NCBI GenBank assembly: GCA_001661515.1
Contig: LUVW01000028.1
Location: forward strand, 166,078-230,077
Direction of reading: 5' to 3'
Length of the DNA: 64,000 nucleotides
Origin: Capniomyces stellatus
Lineage: Eukaryota; Kickxellomycota; Harpellomycetes; Harpellales; Legeriomycetaceae
Position numbers and translations under genes: made by a program. This document shows positions 1 to 11,339 of the stretch, piece by piece; the stretch's first letter is position 1; every line of letters begins with the position of its first letter. The notes under the pieces are model-generated. The model worked only from the letters and a program-made list of their open reading frames with translations. It was not told the DNA's origin and did not search any database.

Positions 1-18
1 GGGGGGGGGGGGGGGGGG
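1..18. repeat. poly-G homopolymer at left edge
   Basis: The window opens with 18 consecutive G residues before ordinary AT-rich sequence. Such a run at a sequence edge may be a contig-end artefact or a true homopolymer. It does not look like a telomere, since no TTAGGG-type array follows. Confidence 0.6.
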
Positions 19-1632
19 TATTGTATCTATTTGTTAACTTTGTGTATGCTCGTGTGATAAATAAATGAGTAAAGCGAAAAGTGATATATATGGTTAGTTT
101 AGATCGTGATAAAATGGGTCTTAATTAGATTTGATAGAGTAGTTTTAATGTATGATTGCGAATAAATGTTTTAATAGTCTTTTTTTTTGACCAAAAAAGA
201 TCACCGCCTTGTCTATTTATTTGTATCATAGCTTTCTCAATTTTTTTTTGATCCTTTTTTTTAAAAAAATTTGGAACTCGAGGCTATTTTAGTCAAGCTT
301 TACATTTATTGCTTCATAGCTTGTTTTTTTGCATACTCGGAGTACCTGATGATTATATAATTTGATGTCTGTACTTTCCAAACTGATATGATGATATATT
401 ATGAGAGGCTCTCGCAAACTTGAAATGTGAAAAGACTTTAATTTAGTTTTTAGTAGCGATTTTGGTATTTGTCTTAAATGGATATAAATAGCCCTAAAAG
501 TAAGTCTGTTCATATGGCTTTGTAAGCTGTGACATAATGCGTTCTAAATATAACCATATATTATTAGTATGTTTCTACTAGTTTGTAATATCTATTAGTA
601 ATCAGCACTTGACAAGACTTTTTTTTTTGTGGTTAATATATTAACCAAGTATCCCAAAATTAAAAATTAAAAATTAAAAAAACCTATTGACGATTTATTA
701 GGATTCAAATGAACAAGCAGATTTCTTTTATTTCACGAAAATTGGTAAATTTTAACAGCTAAATTGGTGATTTAGGGATTAATTAGAACGGGACTCTGTC
801 CCAAACTTTGTACGTAAGAGTGCGGTAGCGCTTTTTCTCCAACCAATATACACACATTTTTGGTAAATCAATGTTAACGAATAAGCCAGTAATCTTTCTA
901 CTCTTTTTGTCCAATTATTAATGTTTATGCCAATTAAGTAACCACAAAAAACACCTTAATAGTAAGTATTTACTTTATTGGTCAAGAAATAATAAAGCCC
1001 AGCTAGCGCATTGGCTGAATTGATTAAATTAGTAATCGGTTTAGAGTGATTACTGTTAATCAGGATATTAAACCACCTTTCAGACCAAGCCTGACCTAAG
1101 GACAACATACACACAATCACACAGAGTCTTTGAATTTGAAGGCTGTGACAACAAGATACGCGTGTTTTATGAAAAAAGGAAGCCTGATTTGTTGTGCTAC
1201 TGATGGTTGGTTGACTGATTTTTGCTCAATTGGCTCCAAATGTGGTGATAAGAAGGGTGCAGGCAAAGAATAAAAAACATGCAAACTAATCTAGTCGGAA
1301 TCTGCATTGTTACTAAGCAAAAGATATTTATTTATTTTTATTTACGTGGTTTATTGGCAACAAAACCAACACAACAAAACATCTAAGCAAGAGGTATCAT
1401 TAAAAACAATGAAGCGCAAAACTTTATTAGGCTTTGATCTGAATTCGGATAAGAAGAGATAACCCTGACTTATATTTATTGGTTTAAAATGTTTCAAGGG
1501 AAGAAAACCAATGTTTTAATTAAGCTCTGCTTTGATAAGCAAAAGAAACGAGAGCATATATCACTGGCCAAAGAAATGTAGATGTGGCAGACAAGATAAA
1601 AGAAACCAAAGCCACAAGTATTCAGCATGTGG
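19..1632. other. gene-poor AT-rich left end
   Basis: No coding region could be supported here. Open frames are short, start at non-ATG codons or lack protein-like composition. The longest minus-strand frame (289-513, 74 codons) resembles no family. A 34-codon plus-strand frame at 1169-1273 contains four cysteines but has nothing else to support it. The region lies 3' of the xylulokinase gene and probably holds its 3' UTR. No tRNA was recognised. Confidence 0.5.
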
Positions 1633-3940
1633 TTAAGAATGGTTTAGTTCTAGCCAGTCTCTTAGAAGCGCAAAGTCTACGAGTTTGTTGTTGTAATAGG
1701 AGTGCATTCTGGGGTTTGGTGAGTTTAGTTGTCTCAGCTCAAATAAAGATAGCACGCTTCTGCTTTGTGTACCCAGGCTAGATGCGACAAAACAGCTGGC
1801 TATTCCTCCCAATGCTGCTACTGGAAGAGGTGAGATGGGGCTAGACTTATGCTGGTTGGCGCGGATACTGGCTGAGGGACCAGCAATGGTTGAGTAAAAG
1901 ACTGGCTGGCCAAACACATCAGAAATGGTTTGGCAGATGGCTGGGTTGACCGAGGCACCTCCAGCCAGAATTATTTTTTCAACTCCGTTTTCAATGTCAA
2001 GACCTTTCCGCTGGCAGTCCAACCTCATGCTCATAAACTGACTTTCCAAAATCAGCTTGGCATCCATTTGGCTGCATGCTGCATCGACAGTGTGAGAGAA
2101 AAGCTGGCCATTAGCAACTTGGATAGAGTCGGATATACCTTTGGTGTTTTTTGCAGTTTTTTGAAATCGATGAACCCCTTTTACCTTGGGGATAATTTCA
2201 GACATAGTGTAGTAATACCCGTAGTTGTGTTCCAACTCCATGTTTGAGTCTACAGATTCTTCAAAATAACTCCACTTGTCTAGCCGCGAGTCTTTTCCAT
2301 CATTATCATAAATCGTCTCGCTAATCCACTCCCGAGCCAGCGAGCCATTTTTGTAACACAAAAGCGAAGCCCATTTATTACTAATTGTAGGGTGACATAA
2401 TACATGTCCACTAATCTTGCTGACGCTAGACTGGCTATCGAGCTCAGCGTACGGATAGCTTTCCAGCGTAAACATGGCAGTATCACTTGTTCCGAGGCTG
2501 ATGACCAACGTCGTCTTTTCAGAGCTTGCGTCGCTTTTGCATAGACCTTCAAACCAAATCAGTCCTGCGGGGTTATCCCCTGTCATGGATAGTACTTTGC
2601 AATCTACAGTTAAAAGAATAGGCTGTTAGCCTTTCAATACATATTTCCAGTCCAACACATTTATAGACATAATATTTTATTTTCGTTTCTGTTTCTAGTC
2701 TAAATCTGATTAGCTATGAAGGCCACAATGGAACTTGCAGTAACAAAAAATAATGGCAAAAGCCAAGCTGAACAAATCGCAGCCGAAGATACCAAGTAAC
2801 GTTTACCTTTGCTAACACCATGTTTCTCTACAAAATAGTTGCTTACTTGGCCCAGAACTGATCCAGCCAGAACAGGGTTAGGGCCTAGTTTCTCAACCAG
2901 CTCTTTGTCACAGAGCACAGCCGACCACTGCTTTGTCTGGGCATCAAGTAAATTCATCCCAGAGCCATCGCTTATCTCGATCGGCGAGTAATCACCAATA
3001 ATCAAACTGCTCAAAAAAGAAGAGACCAGGGATACCCGCTCCGTTTTGCTCCAAATCCCAGGCATTTCATTCCTGATCTATTCAAAGTTAAACAATACAA
3101 ATAGCAGGCATCAGACGTTGAGCTGGCTCAAAAGTTAAACGCCAAAAATAAAAAAACAACAGCGTACGTAATCCAGTAGCCATCAGCCACAAATACACAA
3201 TCAAGTACTTTTACCTTTGATATCTGGTTCCCCGTAAACCTTTCATACGCCGTTGAGCCTGTAATTTTTGCAACTTCAACTGCTCCAAACTTATCATGAA
3301 GATCCCGACATTCCTTAGCTGTGCTCGAGTCTTCCCAAGTGGGCGAATCAAGCAAAGTAAAAACATCATTATCCATCAACAGAGTACTCAGCTTTTTCGT
3401 GCTATCAAAGTGCTTGATACTGCTAAATCCCTTCCAGTAAACACTCCCGTGTTGCTAAAAGTGCAAAATTTTATTGTTAGCTTCACGCGGGTTTTGCTGG
3501 AGGAGGGAAAATACAAGCAATTTTTGGCGGATAAACATTAACGGCTTTAAAAGATGCATCATTACCTGGGCTGAGCCACCTATAGCCTTTATATCTCGGG
3601 TTCTATCTCCCAATTTTGTCCTAATCCTTTCAAACACCAAGTCAACCGCATCAACCCACATCAAAACAGGGCAGGTAACTGTGTTTCCTTGCTTTACATG
3701 TCTTCCATTAGCCGTTCTATTTCAAAATAAGGGTTTAAACTTTATATCTTTTAACTCAATGTTCTTATAAATCCCTGTTCTTCAATACTAGACAAATGAC
3801 TCGAAAGACACGTACTTGTACTCGGGCAAATCTGTGTCAAAAGATACACAGCTCTCTAAAATCAACTCTCCTGAGCTATCAAGTGCAACGCACTTGAGCT
3901 GCTGTGTGCTCAAATCTAGTCCCAAGTAAATATCTGTCAT
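1633..3940 (-). CDS. XKS1: D-xylulose kinase (FGGY family), five exons
   Basis: Phosphorylates D-xylulose to xylulose 5-phosphate in the cytosol, feeding the pentose phosphate pathway. The exons 3940-3816, 3716-3566, 3454-3215, 3077-2807 and 2603-1633 join at GT-AG sites to give 585 aa, close to the roughly 600 aa of yeast Xks1. The N-terminus carries the FGGY nucleotide-binding start [12 protein letters not shown]. The QQHGSVYW segment, the FTGNQISK segment and [12 protein letters not shown] are typical of eukaryotic xylulokinases. MTGDNPAGL and SLGTSDT form the start of the second domain, and [12 protein letters not shown] is the C-terminal adenosine-site glycine motif. It is divergent from the SET gene across about 680 bp. 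No other pentose-pathway gene lies nearby. The start is the only ATG before the GLDLS motif. Confidence 0.93.
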
Positions 3941-4620
3941 TGCGGTATATTCGAGATCTGCAACAAAACTCGTGTATCCGTTTTACTCTGGCTAAATCGC
4001 TTAATTAAAAGAAAAATGAAGACTGTTTGTTGGCTCAGTAGAACCAAAATGCTTGGCTGCTTGTAAAAGTTTGGAATTGCAGATTGCTTGCGCAAAAGTA
4101 AGCAAAAAAAAAGAGACCGTTTGAATAAGTTAAATCAAACAAGACTTCAAAATTTATTAAACCAGATTCTACAAGTAAACTTTTATTGCCATCCAAACAA
4201 CAAACTCCTCAAAGTCAACCTCTTCAAAAACAACCTCCTAGTTTCATTGTCGAATTGATTGATCCCAATCCCAAATAATAACGTCTGTCCTTTAAATTAC
4301 TGGTGATTTGTAAAAAGTGAACGTTGTTTTGGAAATTCTACTAGTTCAAGTGTATTTAACTCGAAATTGGTGTTTTTTTCTTTTTTTTTTTTTTTTTTCC
4401 AAACGATACACNTTTTTTTTTTTTTTTTTTTTTTTTTTTCCAAACGATACACATTTTTTTTATAAAGAAAATTAGGCTATGAAATTCAACCGAGTGTCTT
4501 TTACTTTTCTTTTTTGTTTTTTATCTTTTTGAAATCGATATTTTAATTTACGATTTACCTTGATCAGCAGCTACACCCTGCTTTAAAATTACTTTCAGGA
4601 ACAAGGCCAGGAATCTGCAA
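3941..4620. promoter_or_regulatory. divergent intergenic region with an unresolved poly-T gap
   Basis: About 680 bp separate the 5' ends of the xylulokinase gene and the SET gene, so both promoters must lie here. A poly-T run followed by CCAAACGATACAC occurs twice in tandem around a single N at 4413. This looks like an unmerged overlap at an assembly join rather than a biological repeat. No specific factor site could be identified. Confidence 0.5.
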
Positions 4621-5124
4621 ATGGACGGGTTTGAGATTGATCCAGATAATGTTTTCTTATTAAACAACAAGCCTGAAGTAGAGCTAAGAGTGCATCCGAT
4701 CAAGAACAGGTGTGTGTTTTCGAGGGAATTTATTAAAAAGGGGACAACCGTGTCGATCTCTCCAGTTTTATTTTTCCCACAAGAAGAGTACCAGAATCAT
4801 GGCAGACACACACAGCTTGATCACTATACATACAGGTGGCCCGGTGGCTACTCGTTGGCACTTGGTTTGGGAAGCATGTTTAACCATGAGCCCCAGGGCA
4901 AGCAGAATATTGGGTTTATCCGGGATATCGAAAACAGTTTGATCAAGTACATTGCACTGCGAGATATTGAAGTGGGCGAGGAGCTGTGTATTTGCTATGG
5001 CGATAACATTTGGTTTGATGAGGCGCCTCGTGATGACGACAATGCTGGATTATGTCCAAATGATCTGTATGAGCAGGAAAACCGGCTTGAAGAGGACAAT
5101 TTCTGCTCAAACTTTGATATTTAG
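4621..5124 (+). CDS. SET-domain protein (predicted lysine methyltransferase)
   Basis: A compact single-exon frame of 167 aa that is nearly all SET domain. SET proteins move a methyl group from S-adenosylmethionine to lysine side chains. The N-terminal SET strand reads REFIKKGTTVSISPVLFF. The segment ALGLGSMFNHEPQGKQNIGF contains the NH cofactor-binding core. GEELCICYGDNIWF supplies the second conserved block and the YG pair. The short form with a tyrosine-rich HYTYRW middle resembles stand-alone fungal SET proteins whose substrate is not known. The usual NHS core reads NHE here. There is no pre-SET or post-SET cysteine cluster, so a histone substrate is not implied. An upstream exon cannot be excluded, but the ATG precedes a normal domain edge. 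Confidence 0.8.
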   Translation: MDGFEIDPDNVFLLNNKPEVELRVHPIKNRCVFSREFIKKGTTVSISPVLFFPQEEYQNHGRHTQLDHYTYRWPGGYSLALGLGSMFNHEPQGKQNIGFIRDIENSLIKYIALRDIEVGEELCICYGDNIWFDEAPRDDDNAGLCPNDLYEQENRLEEDNFCSNFDI

Positions 5125-5563
5125 CAACAATGTGGTTATAGAGTATGCAAGCAGAGTGCTGGCCATATGAACACGTTTGTAATGCTTGGGGTTTATAGAC
5201 TAGTTTAGCAATGTATATAGTTAGATGTTTAATTTTGTTTATTTTATTAAATCATATCTTTCCAGGACCACTATTGATGACCTCCTATAATCTATGCGCC
5301 GAGGTTGCTTGACCCAAAGCTAGGAAACACGACAAAAAGCCCAAGTAGAATTACAAATGTCTATATTCATTAATTACTATATACAATCGCTGTGGAGTGC
5401 TCCTTTTTTCTTGAGACAAAGACTAATTGAAGGTGTACACCAGTGAAGCGAGTATCCCTGCTAGCAGTTTTCTGACGTCAGAGTATGATGTACCAAACAC
5501 TGATTGAACGGATATGCCCGAAAGAAGTGAGAATTGTGTGAATTGAGAATTGTGTAAAGCGAG
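5125..5563. other. convergent 3' intergenic region
   Basis: About 440 bp between the stop codons of the SET gene and the convergent PPTase gene. Only short GAATTGTG-like motifs are visible. No coding potential is seen. Confidence 0.5.
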
Positions 5564-6235
5564 TCACCGGCCACCGTCTATTACAACAAAACCGACCGTA
5601 TACTCGCCATCGTGGGAAACTGAGCAACTGTAGCTCATATCCTTGCTCCTTGCTTCAGAGCAGAGTATATTTATATATGGCTTTCCTACCAGAGTTCAGA
5701 ACAAAAAAAAATAGCAGACATGTTTAGATTCGGTATATCGAGATTAAAGAGTAAATCTATTTAAGAATAAAACATTCTCAAGTAGAAATATACACCTACT
5801 GTTCTTGTACTGAATTTCAACATCTTTCCAGCCGAATTTAGTTCCAGGATATGCCGCTTTATACAATGCTTCTTTTAAACACCACCTATTGATACACATT
5901 TAAATTTCAGCCATCATTGGTTTTACTTTACTATTTATTTTTTTGTAAATATCCACTTTACTGCGCTTGATTAATGCATTCGGCAGACAAATTCGTATTT
6001 CTTTATTAAACTATGCCATCAATTACCTAACCAGTAAAAAACTCGTCATTTTCTGCTCAAAGCTTGTATAAGCTTGTGTGTTGTTTTCTTTGGGATTGAT
6101 AAGTTGGAACTGGCTGAATTCGTTTGCGCTTAGTATTCTTTTGGCGAATCTCGTTCGGTAGCTATACCCCTTCTGGACAATCACGCCAATCCGTGCAGAC
6201 TTTGCCAAGTCTACGCCTATGCCCAAAATTGCCAT
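5564..6235 (-). CDS. PPT2: AcpS-type 4'-phosphopantetheinyl transferase, three exons
   Basis: Transfers the phosphopantetheine arm of CoA to a serine of an acyl carrier protein. The small AcpS-like form in fungi usually serves the mitochondrial ACP. The exons 6235-6027, 5885-5800 and 5685-5564 join in frame to give 138 aa, the normal AcpS size. The first exon begins with ILGIGVDLAK, carrying the Mg2+-binding aspartate, followed by FAKRILSANEF. The second junction restores LVRWCLKEALYKA, the W-x-x-KEA-x-x-KA motif with the second metal-binding glutamate. The last exon ends with SVSHDGEYTVGFVV, the conserved C-terminal SHD strand. An extended mitochondrial leader is not visible. The symbol follows yeast mitochondrial usage and is an inference. 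Confidence 0.88.
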
Positions 6236-7509
6236 TGCTCTGATATCGAAATTGATGTTTTTACAATCAGTTGGAAATTAAATTGCCTTTTCTATTCATT
6301 TAAACTGACATATTTTCATTTAACACAGAGATCAAGATTTAATCCTTCTTTATCAATTAAAAATTTCAAGTGTTTAGTCTAGTTTTTTTTTTTTTAGTTT
6401 CGATTGCGCGATTAAAAGTGTTGTGAAAATTTTAAACAGGCCAATAAAAACAAAATAAATGGTTTGATTGCATTACCTTGGTATTTAACAAAGTAATTAG
6501 TTAACTCAACTCGAACGTGTTCGAATTTAATGGCTCAATAGGTATTTAATAGCGCGGCCAAGCTTTCTATTAGATCAGAACTGGCTGACGGAATTTAAAA
6601 CAAGAAGATATTATAAACACACAGATACGTTGTAAACATGAGATTTTCATTATGTGTGCTATAAACCAAGTTGAAGTAATTTTTTTTGTTTCTCGTGATA
6701 TAAAACGGCAATTAGAGCTAAACAGTTACAATTGTATCACGATGTGTGTTTATTTAACCATTGATATTGTTTTGAGCATTTCATGATTAACTTTTTGTAT
6801 TTTGGCCCCAACCCTAACTTTACCAAGTGATATTGGTTCGAGTACGTTGATAAAATCATCACACTGAAACTAAATCATCACACTGTCACTAACCCTAACT
6901 AACCATTAAACTGATGCCAAATCATCACACTGATGTTAAACTATTACACTGGCTCTGAATCCAGTAAAGCAAATGAGTGGTGGTATTGCACTTTACAACC
7001 ACGAGTAAAGTGAAAGAAAGAAAAAAGTCAAAAGGACAAACTATTGGACCAATTACTGGTAGTTAAATTGAAGGGGGGAGTCATATTATTTAATTGGCGA
7101 AGCCAAGCTATTCGTAAATATCATAAATTTGAACGTGATTACACAAATTTCTACGTTTCTAAACCAAAAATAATAAAACAAAAAAAAGTAAAAGGGAAAG
7201 GCAGATTTCAACATAAACAATTTCCTTCCATAATATCCAAAAGAATACATATTCTTTTATCTAGTCCAGAAGTCCAGTTGCCAAGTTGTCCAGTTATCGG
7301 GTTAATATCATACTACTACTCTTATCTCCCCCTCCTCATTAAAAAAGCCACTTTTAGGATTCTTAATAGCAAAGATCAAATAATCAGAGAAACTCTTCAG
7401 TTTTCGTATTCACAGTTTCAATCAACTTATAAATTCTAAACTAGAAGCCCAACAAGCAAAATAATAATAATAAGCAAAGATATAAGCGGGGAAATAAAAG
7501 TATTATTCA
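6236..7509. promoter_or_regulatory. divergent intergenic region between PPTase and LDAH
   Basis: This 1.27 kb AT-rich stretch separates the 5' ends of two divergent genes. It contains a small cluster of direct repeats (listed separately). An open frame of about 130 codons (7044-7439) starts at TTG and has no family resemblance, so it is not called. Confidence 0.5.
6853..6951. repeat. short interspersed direct repeats AAATCATCACACTG
   Basis: The 14-mer AAATCATCACACTG occurs exactly three times (6853-6866, 6872-6885, 6919-6932), with a degenerate fourth copy near 6938-6951. A CCCTAACTAACC stretch lies between copies two and three. The cluster sits in the shared upstream region of the PPTase and LDAH genes. 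It could be a regulatory array or a decayed tandem repeat. Confidence 0.7.
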
Positions 7510-9303
7510 ATGTCTAAATTACTAGCTGAATTGAGTGTGCCTTGGAAAAAAACACTGAAGCTAAATGGCCGCTTAACAGAGACACGAGTGTGGCCAGCTA
7601 GCGAGAAACCCAAAGTTGTTTTGTTGATGGTTCCGGGTAAATAATGAGAATGTTTTGTTGAAAGCAGTACTTTTGCTCGTGAAATTGGCGCTCAAACATG
7701 AAATTTATTTATTCGTTTATTTGATGCTATAAAACTGATAGGCAATCCCGGGTTGATTGACTATTATGACGAATTTTTGACAAACATTTATAACAGGAAC
7801 CGGGAAAGAATAGAGATTGTTGGAGGCAAGTGTATATTGTGTTTTTAGGGATTCAAGTGTTGAATAGTGGCGTGTAATTGTTTCTGACTGTTTCGAGTTA
7901 AGATTATTGCTAAATACAACCAAGCACCGTGTTTTAAAGCTGAAAACAAATTATCCGACACTTTCTACTTTTATTCATATGCAAAAATAACTGCGCTTTG
8001 GTATAATAGTATCGCACCAAGGGCACTCTATTTTCGAGGGCGATAAAGGGCAAATGGTGGTGCCAAACGAAGTTATAAAGTTCAAGGAGCAAATCGAACA
8101 CATCCAACTTGTCTTTCTAGAACTGCTAAAGATATACAAGGACAAATCCACTCTGAAAGTCAAAAATAAGTCGCCAAAGATTATACTGTGTGGACACAGC
8201 GTGGGAGCGTATATGTGCCAAGAGGTAGGCTGGAGTATTACTGTTGCTGTGAATTGAGTTCGATGTATTTGTACTTGGTTTGCAGGCAAACTCGATTTTG
8301 CTACTGTTACCATTACTACTGGAGAAAACAAACAAACAGACAGGCACTGATTGATGATTACTGTGATAGGTTTTTAAGCAGCACCACAAGGACATAGATA
8401 AGGTCTTTTACTTGTTCCCAACGGTAATGGACTTAAGAGAAACACCAAACGGAAACAAATTGAGAATGTTGTTCAATCCAATGACGATTTCGTTTGTGTC
8501 CTATGTTGTGGGCATGCTGAGAGGGATACTGCCAATTGGATATTTGCGGTGCTTGATCAACCTGAGAGAAAAGACTATGACCGAAGAACATGCGGTTATG
8601 ACGGCTACAAAGCTACTAAGATAAGTTTTGTTGCCATAATATTACAAACTTTATTTAATTTTGAAGAAGAAAAAAAAATGTTGGAATGGAACGAAAGGCT
8701 TTTAACTTTATGAAATGATTATTTACTTACTCGGGAGACCTTGCTCAACTCCTTAAATATGGCTAGGGAGGAGATGGATGAAATCAAGGACCTGGACGAG
8801 GAGACTTATGAAAAGCACGGTGAAAAGTTTATAATGTATTACGGTACAATAGACGACTGGGTGCCAATGAACCAGTACCACATCATGAAAAACTACAGCA
8901 AAAAAAGTAACATTGAACCAACACATACACACACACATATATATATATAGTTGATTATTTCCGCACTATTGCGCCTTGATGCGGACTTAATAGTTTAATT
9001 GTATCTAAAAAAAATCAGTGACGATATAATTGAGTTCTCAAAAGCGATTTATTGATGTTGACTAATAGGTCAGATACATCTTTGCACCATGAAATTACCA
9101 CACAGCTTTTGCTTGAGTAAGTAAATGGTCCACACCAACTAATTCCAACAACTTTTAGATTGCACTCATTGGCTTGTTTGTAAGTTAACTGGTTGGTGTG
9201 TCTGCGTCTTTAATGACATTTGTTTATTTTTGTTTTGCAAATAGGCAAATCCAGCGAGATGGCAGAGATCGTGAGTGGTTGGTTGTCCGCTTTGGCCAAG
9301 TAA
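7510..9303 (+). CDS. lipid droplet-associated hydrolase (LDAH/DUF2305 family), seven exons
   Basis: An alpha/beta hydrolase of the lipid-droplet LDAH family, linked to sterol and lipid metabolism at droplet surfaces. The exons near 7510-7636, 7742-7825, 8010-8224, 8370-8594, 8738-8906, 9069-9116 and 9245-9303 give about 308 aa; human LDAH is 325 aa. The first junction restores PGNPGLIDYYDEF, the third exon carries SHQGH and the GHSVGAY nucleophile elbow with its serine, and LFPTVMDL follows. IMYYGTIDDWVP contains the acid residue region, and LPHSFCLS holds the catalytic histidine in the spot where relatives have PHAF. Intron 2 appears to be a GC-AG intron with donor GCAAGT. The donor of intron 4 is uncertain: GTTATG keeps frame, whereas reading further meets a stop at 8621. 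Confidence 0.86.
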
Positions 9304-9633
9304 TCCGACCAGTTGGAACGTTTGTTGGCCAGTAGACATTTAACTTTATTATAGATACCGTTGGTGGTTTTATCGACGCTTACGACTCAACAACACAAGC
9401 CACGATACTTGTCTCAAAGCGACTTTAATTTAACCAACGCACTATCTATATTCAAAAACACTAGAGCTTATTAAAACTATCAATTTAAGGGCTTGTAAAC
9501 TACAGAAAGAAATAAAAAAAAGCTAAAAGTTGAAAAAAAAAAGGCTGAATAAAAACGTCAAATGTCAAGTCCAATAACCAAATTAACGAATATAAATAGG
9601 GATTTTTTATTGAATTATCTTGATTTCCTGCTA
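9304..9633. other. convergent 3' intergenic region
   Basis: About 330 bp between the stops of LDAH (+) and the RNase P subunit gene (-). The sequence is AT-rich and no coding or RNA gene is visible. Confidence 0.5.
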
Positions 9634-10796
9634 CTAGTTCTTTACAATGTGTTTAGGTAGCTCAGAAAACAGTTTGTGTTTTGGGTTAATGAGCAGGCGC
9701 TTTGTAAACCCACATCTATTGCAAATGTTTTCGGTGAACTGTGCTGTTTTGTAATCTAAACAAAGTATACGCTCACATTCTTAAAGCAATCCGTTCAAAT
9801 TTGAATCCCCAGAGTACAGTGCAAAGAAATTAAATTAAATTAAATCAAATCAAAATAAACACACAAACAAATATTACCTTTGATCCGAACTTTCAGGGTT
9901 ATTCCTGGAATTAGTGGTGCTTTACATCGTTTACAAATACTCCTTTTTAAGCTCGGGTCTCTAACAGCGTTGTTATTTTAGTGCAAACAGTTACATCAAT
10001 ATTCAGTTTTGAAATTAAAACTAAAAAGCGTTTAACCACACGGCATTAATCCCGTAGCTGCGATAACACAAATGTCGCTACATTTTACTACAATTTAAAG
10101 CAACAAAGCTCTTACAGTCTAATAACCGATTTCTGAGATATCGCAACCAACTCTCTGTTGTAAAATCTAGAGACAGGCACCAGATCGCTTTCGCTGCCAA
10201 TCACAATACTTTTGTCATTTTCTCCCTAAATTACACAATTGAAATTTATACATATATACTTATTTGAAAAAAGAAAAAACTTCAATTTTCACGGATACCA
10301 AGGGCAATTCACTTGAAATCTAGGCAACAAACACAAATCTCAATTCTCTATATCTCTTGCTTTGCTTAAAACCAACCTTAATATCCGTGCTGTAATCCGA
10401 AAAAAGTTCCATACCAGTCTCAGTTTCAATCTCAGTTTCAGTTTCAGCTTCAATTTCAGTTTCGGGTTTAGGTTTTGCTTTGGGTTTAGGTTTAGGTTCT
10501 GTTTCTACTCTTGCGTCTGCATTTAATTTTGCCTTTGATTCATTTTTGTTACTATTATCTGCTGGCTCGGGGTTAAAGGCTGTTTTTGAATCCAGTTTAC
10601 ACATTTTATTCTGGATCCTTTTGACGAGTCTATTCTTCCTTTTTGTTTTAATACCACTCGAATCGATATCACTGTCTGTGTTGGATGATATCTGTGCCAT
10701 TAGCACCGAGGCTTGGTATAGGAAGTTCATCCGTTCAAACAATTCTCGATTTGGAACAGAGCCGGCACCTTTTTGTTTTTTTTCCTTCTTTGACAT
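9634..10796 (-). CDS. RPR2: RNase P/MRP protein subunit Rpr2/Rpp21-like, four exons
   Basis: A protein subunit of ribonuclease P, which trims 5' leaders of pre-tRNA in the nucleus. The exons 10796-10377, 10225-10116, 9960-9878 and 9779-9634 add up in frame to 252 aa. The N-terminus has RELFERMNFLYQASVLMA, the helix typical of Rpp21/Rpr2. The later exons supply KRSICKRCKAPLIPG and ENICNRCGFTKR, the two CxxC halves of the zinc ribbon. The middle of exon 1 is an acidic and proline-lysine rich spacer with KPKPKAKPKPE and repeated ETE units, which makes this protein longer than the usual 120-170 aa. The first in-frame ATG before the basic KKEKKQK segment was taken as the start; a longer frame upstream begins 19 codons earlier. 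It is head-to-head with RRP45. Confidence 0.88.
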
Positions 10797-11339
10797 CTTG
10801 CTGTTTAGATAACCAGCCAGTATAATAGTATGCAACGACAAGCAGAGAGTCAACTTTCTATTTTTGAAATATTGAGTATTAATTTCATTTGTTTACAATT
10901 CAACTTGAACTGAGAATTAGCAAAATAAAATGCAACTTTCAAGTAAAGATCGAAGAAGAAAAAAAAGCCTGAAAAAATTCAATAAAAAATTGATTTTTTT
11001 TTTCTCAGCAAATACTTTTTAATAACCCAAAATTAAGAATTACTTGTTGTGAATTGTGAATTGTGAATTGTGTTTTTAGACGAACAAAATATAAAATATC
11101 TGAATTAAAAACACCCACTGTCTGCCTTGGCAATACACCTCAACTCGGATCGAAGTAATCATTTTGTAAAGTACAGATCAAAATTTAAAAAACCCAAGCA
11201 AGCAATAGACAATAAAAGTCTCTCGAATTTCAATAGTAAAAAAAAGTCACTCGAATCCACGGTGGTGAATAAAAAAAAACAGCTTGCAAATTTGAATACC
11301 GATTAAACGCGCATTTTAAAAAAAAAGACTATTTATACA
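10797..11339. promoter_or_regulatory. bidirectional promoter region RPR2 / RRP45
   Basis: About 540 bp separate the start codons of two RNA-processing genes transcribed away from each other. The stretch is AT-rich and includes a (TTGTGAA)n microsatellite at 11047-11072. Promoters for both genes must lie here; no specific element was recognised. Confidence 0.5.

Noticed and set aside
1169..1273. 34-codon frame with four cysteines near the left end
   Set aside because: Too short, and its cysteine spacing does not match a metallothionein or other known small Cys-rich protein.
6880..6905. CCCTAAC-like sequence as a telomere
   Set aside because: Only one or two partial units are present, far too few for a telomere or an interstitial array.
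7044..7439. 131-codon plus-strand open frame upstream of LDAH
   Set aside because: It starts at TTG, resembles no family, and lies in AT-rich divergent promoter DNA.
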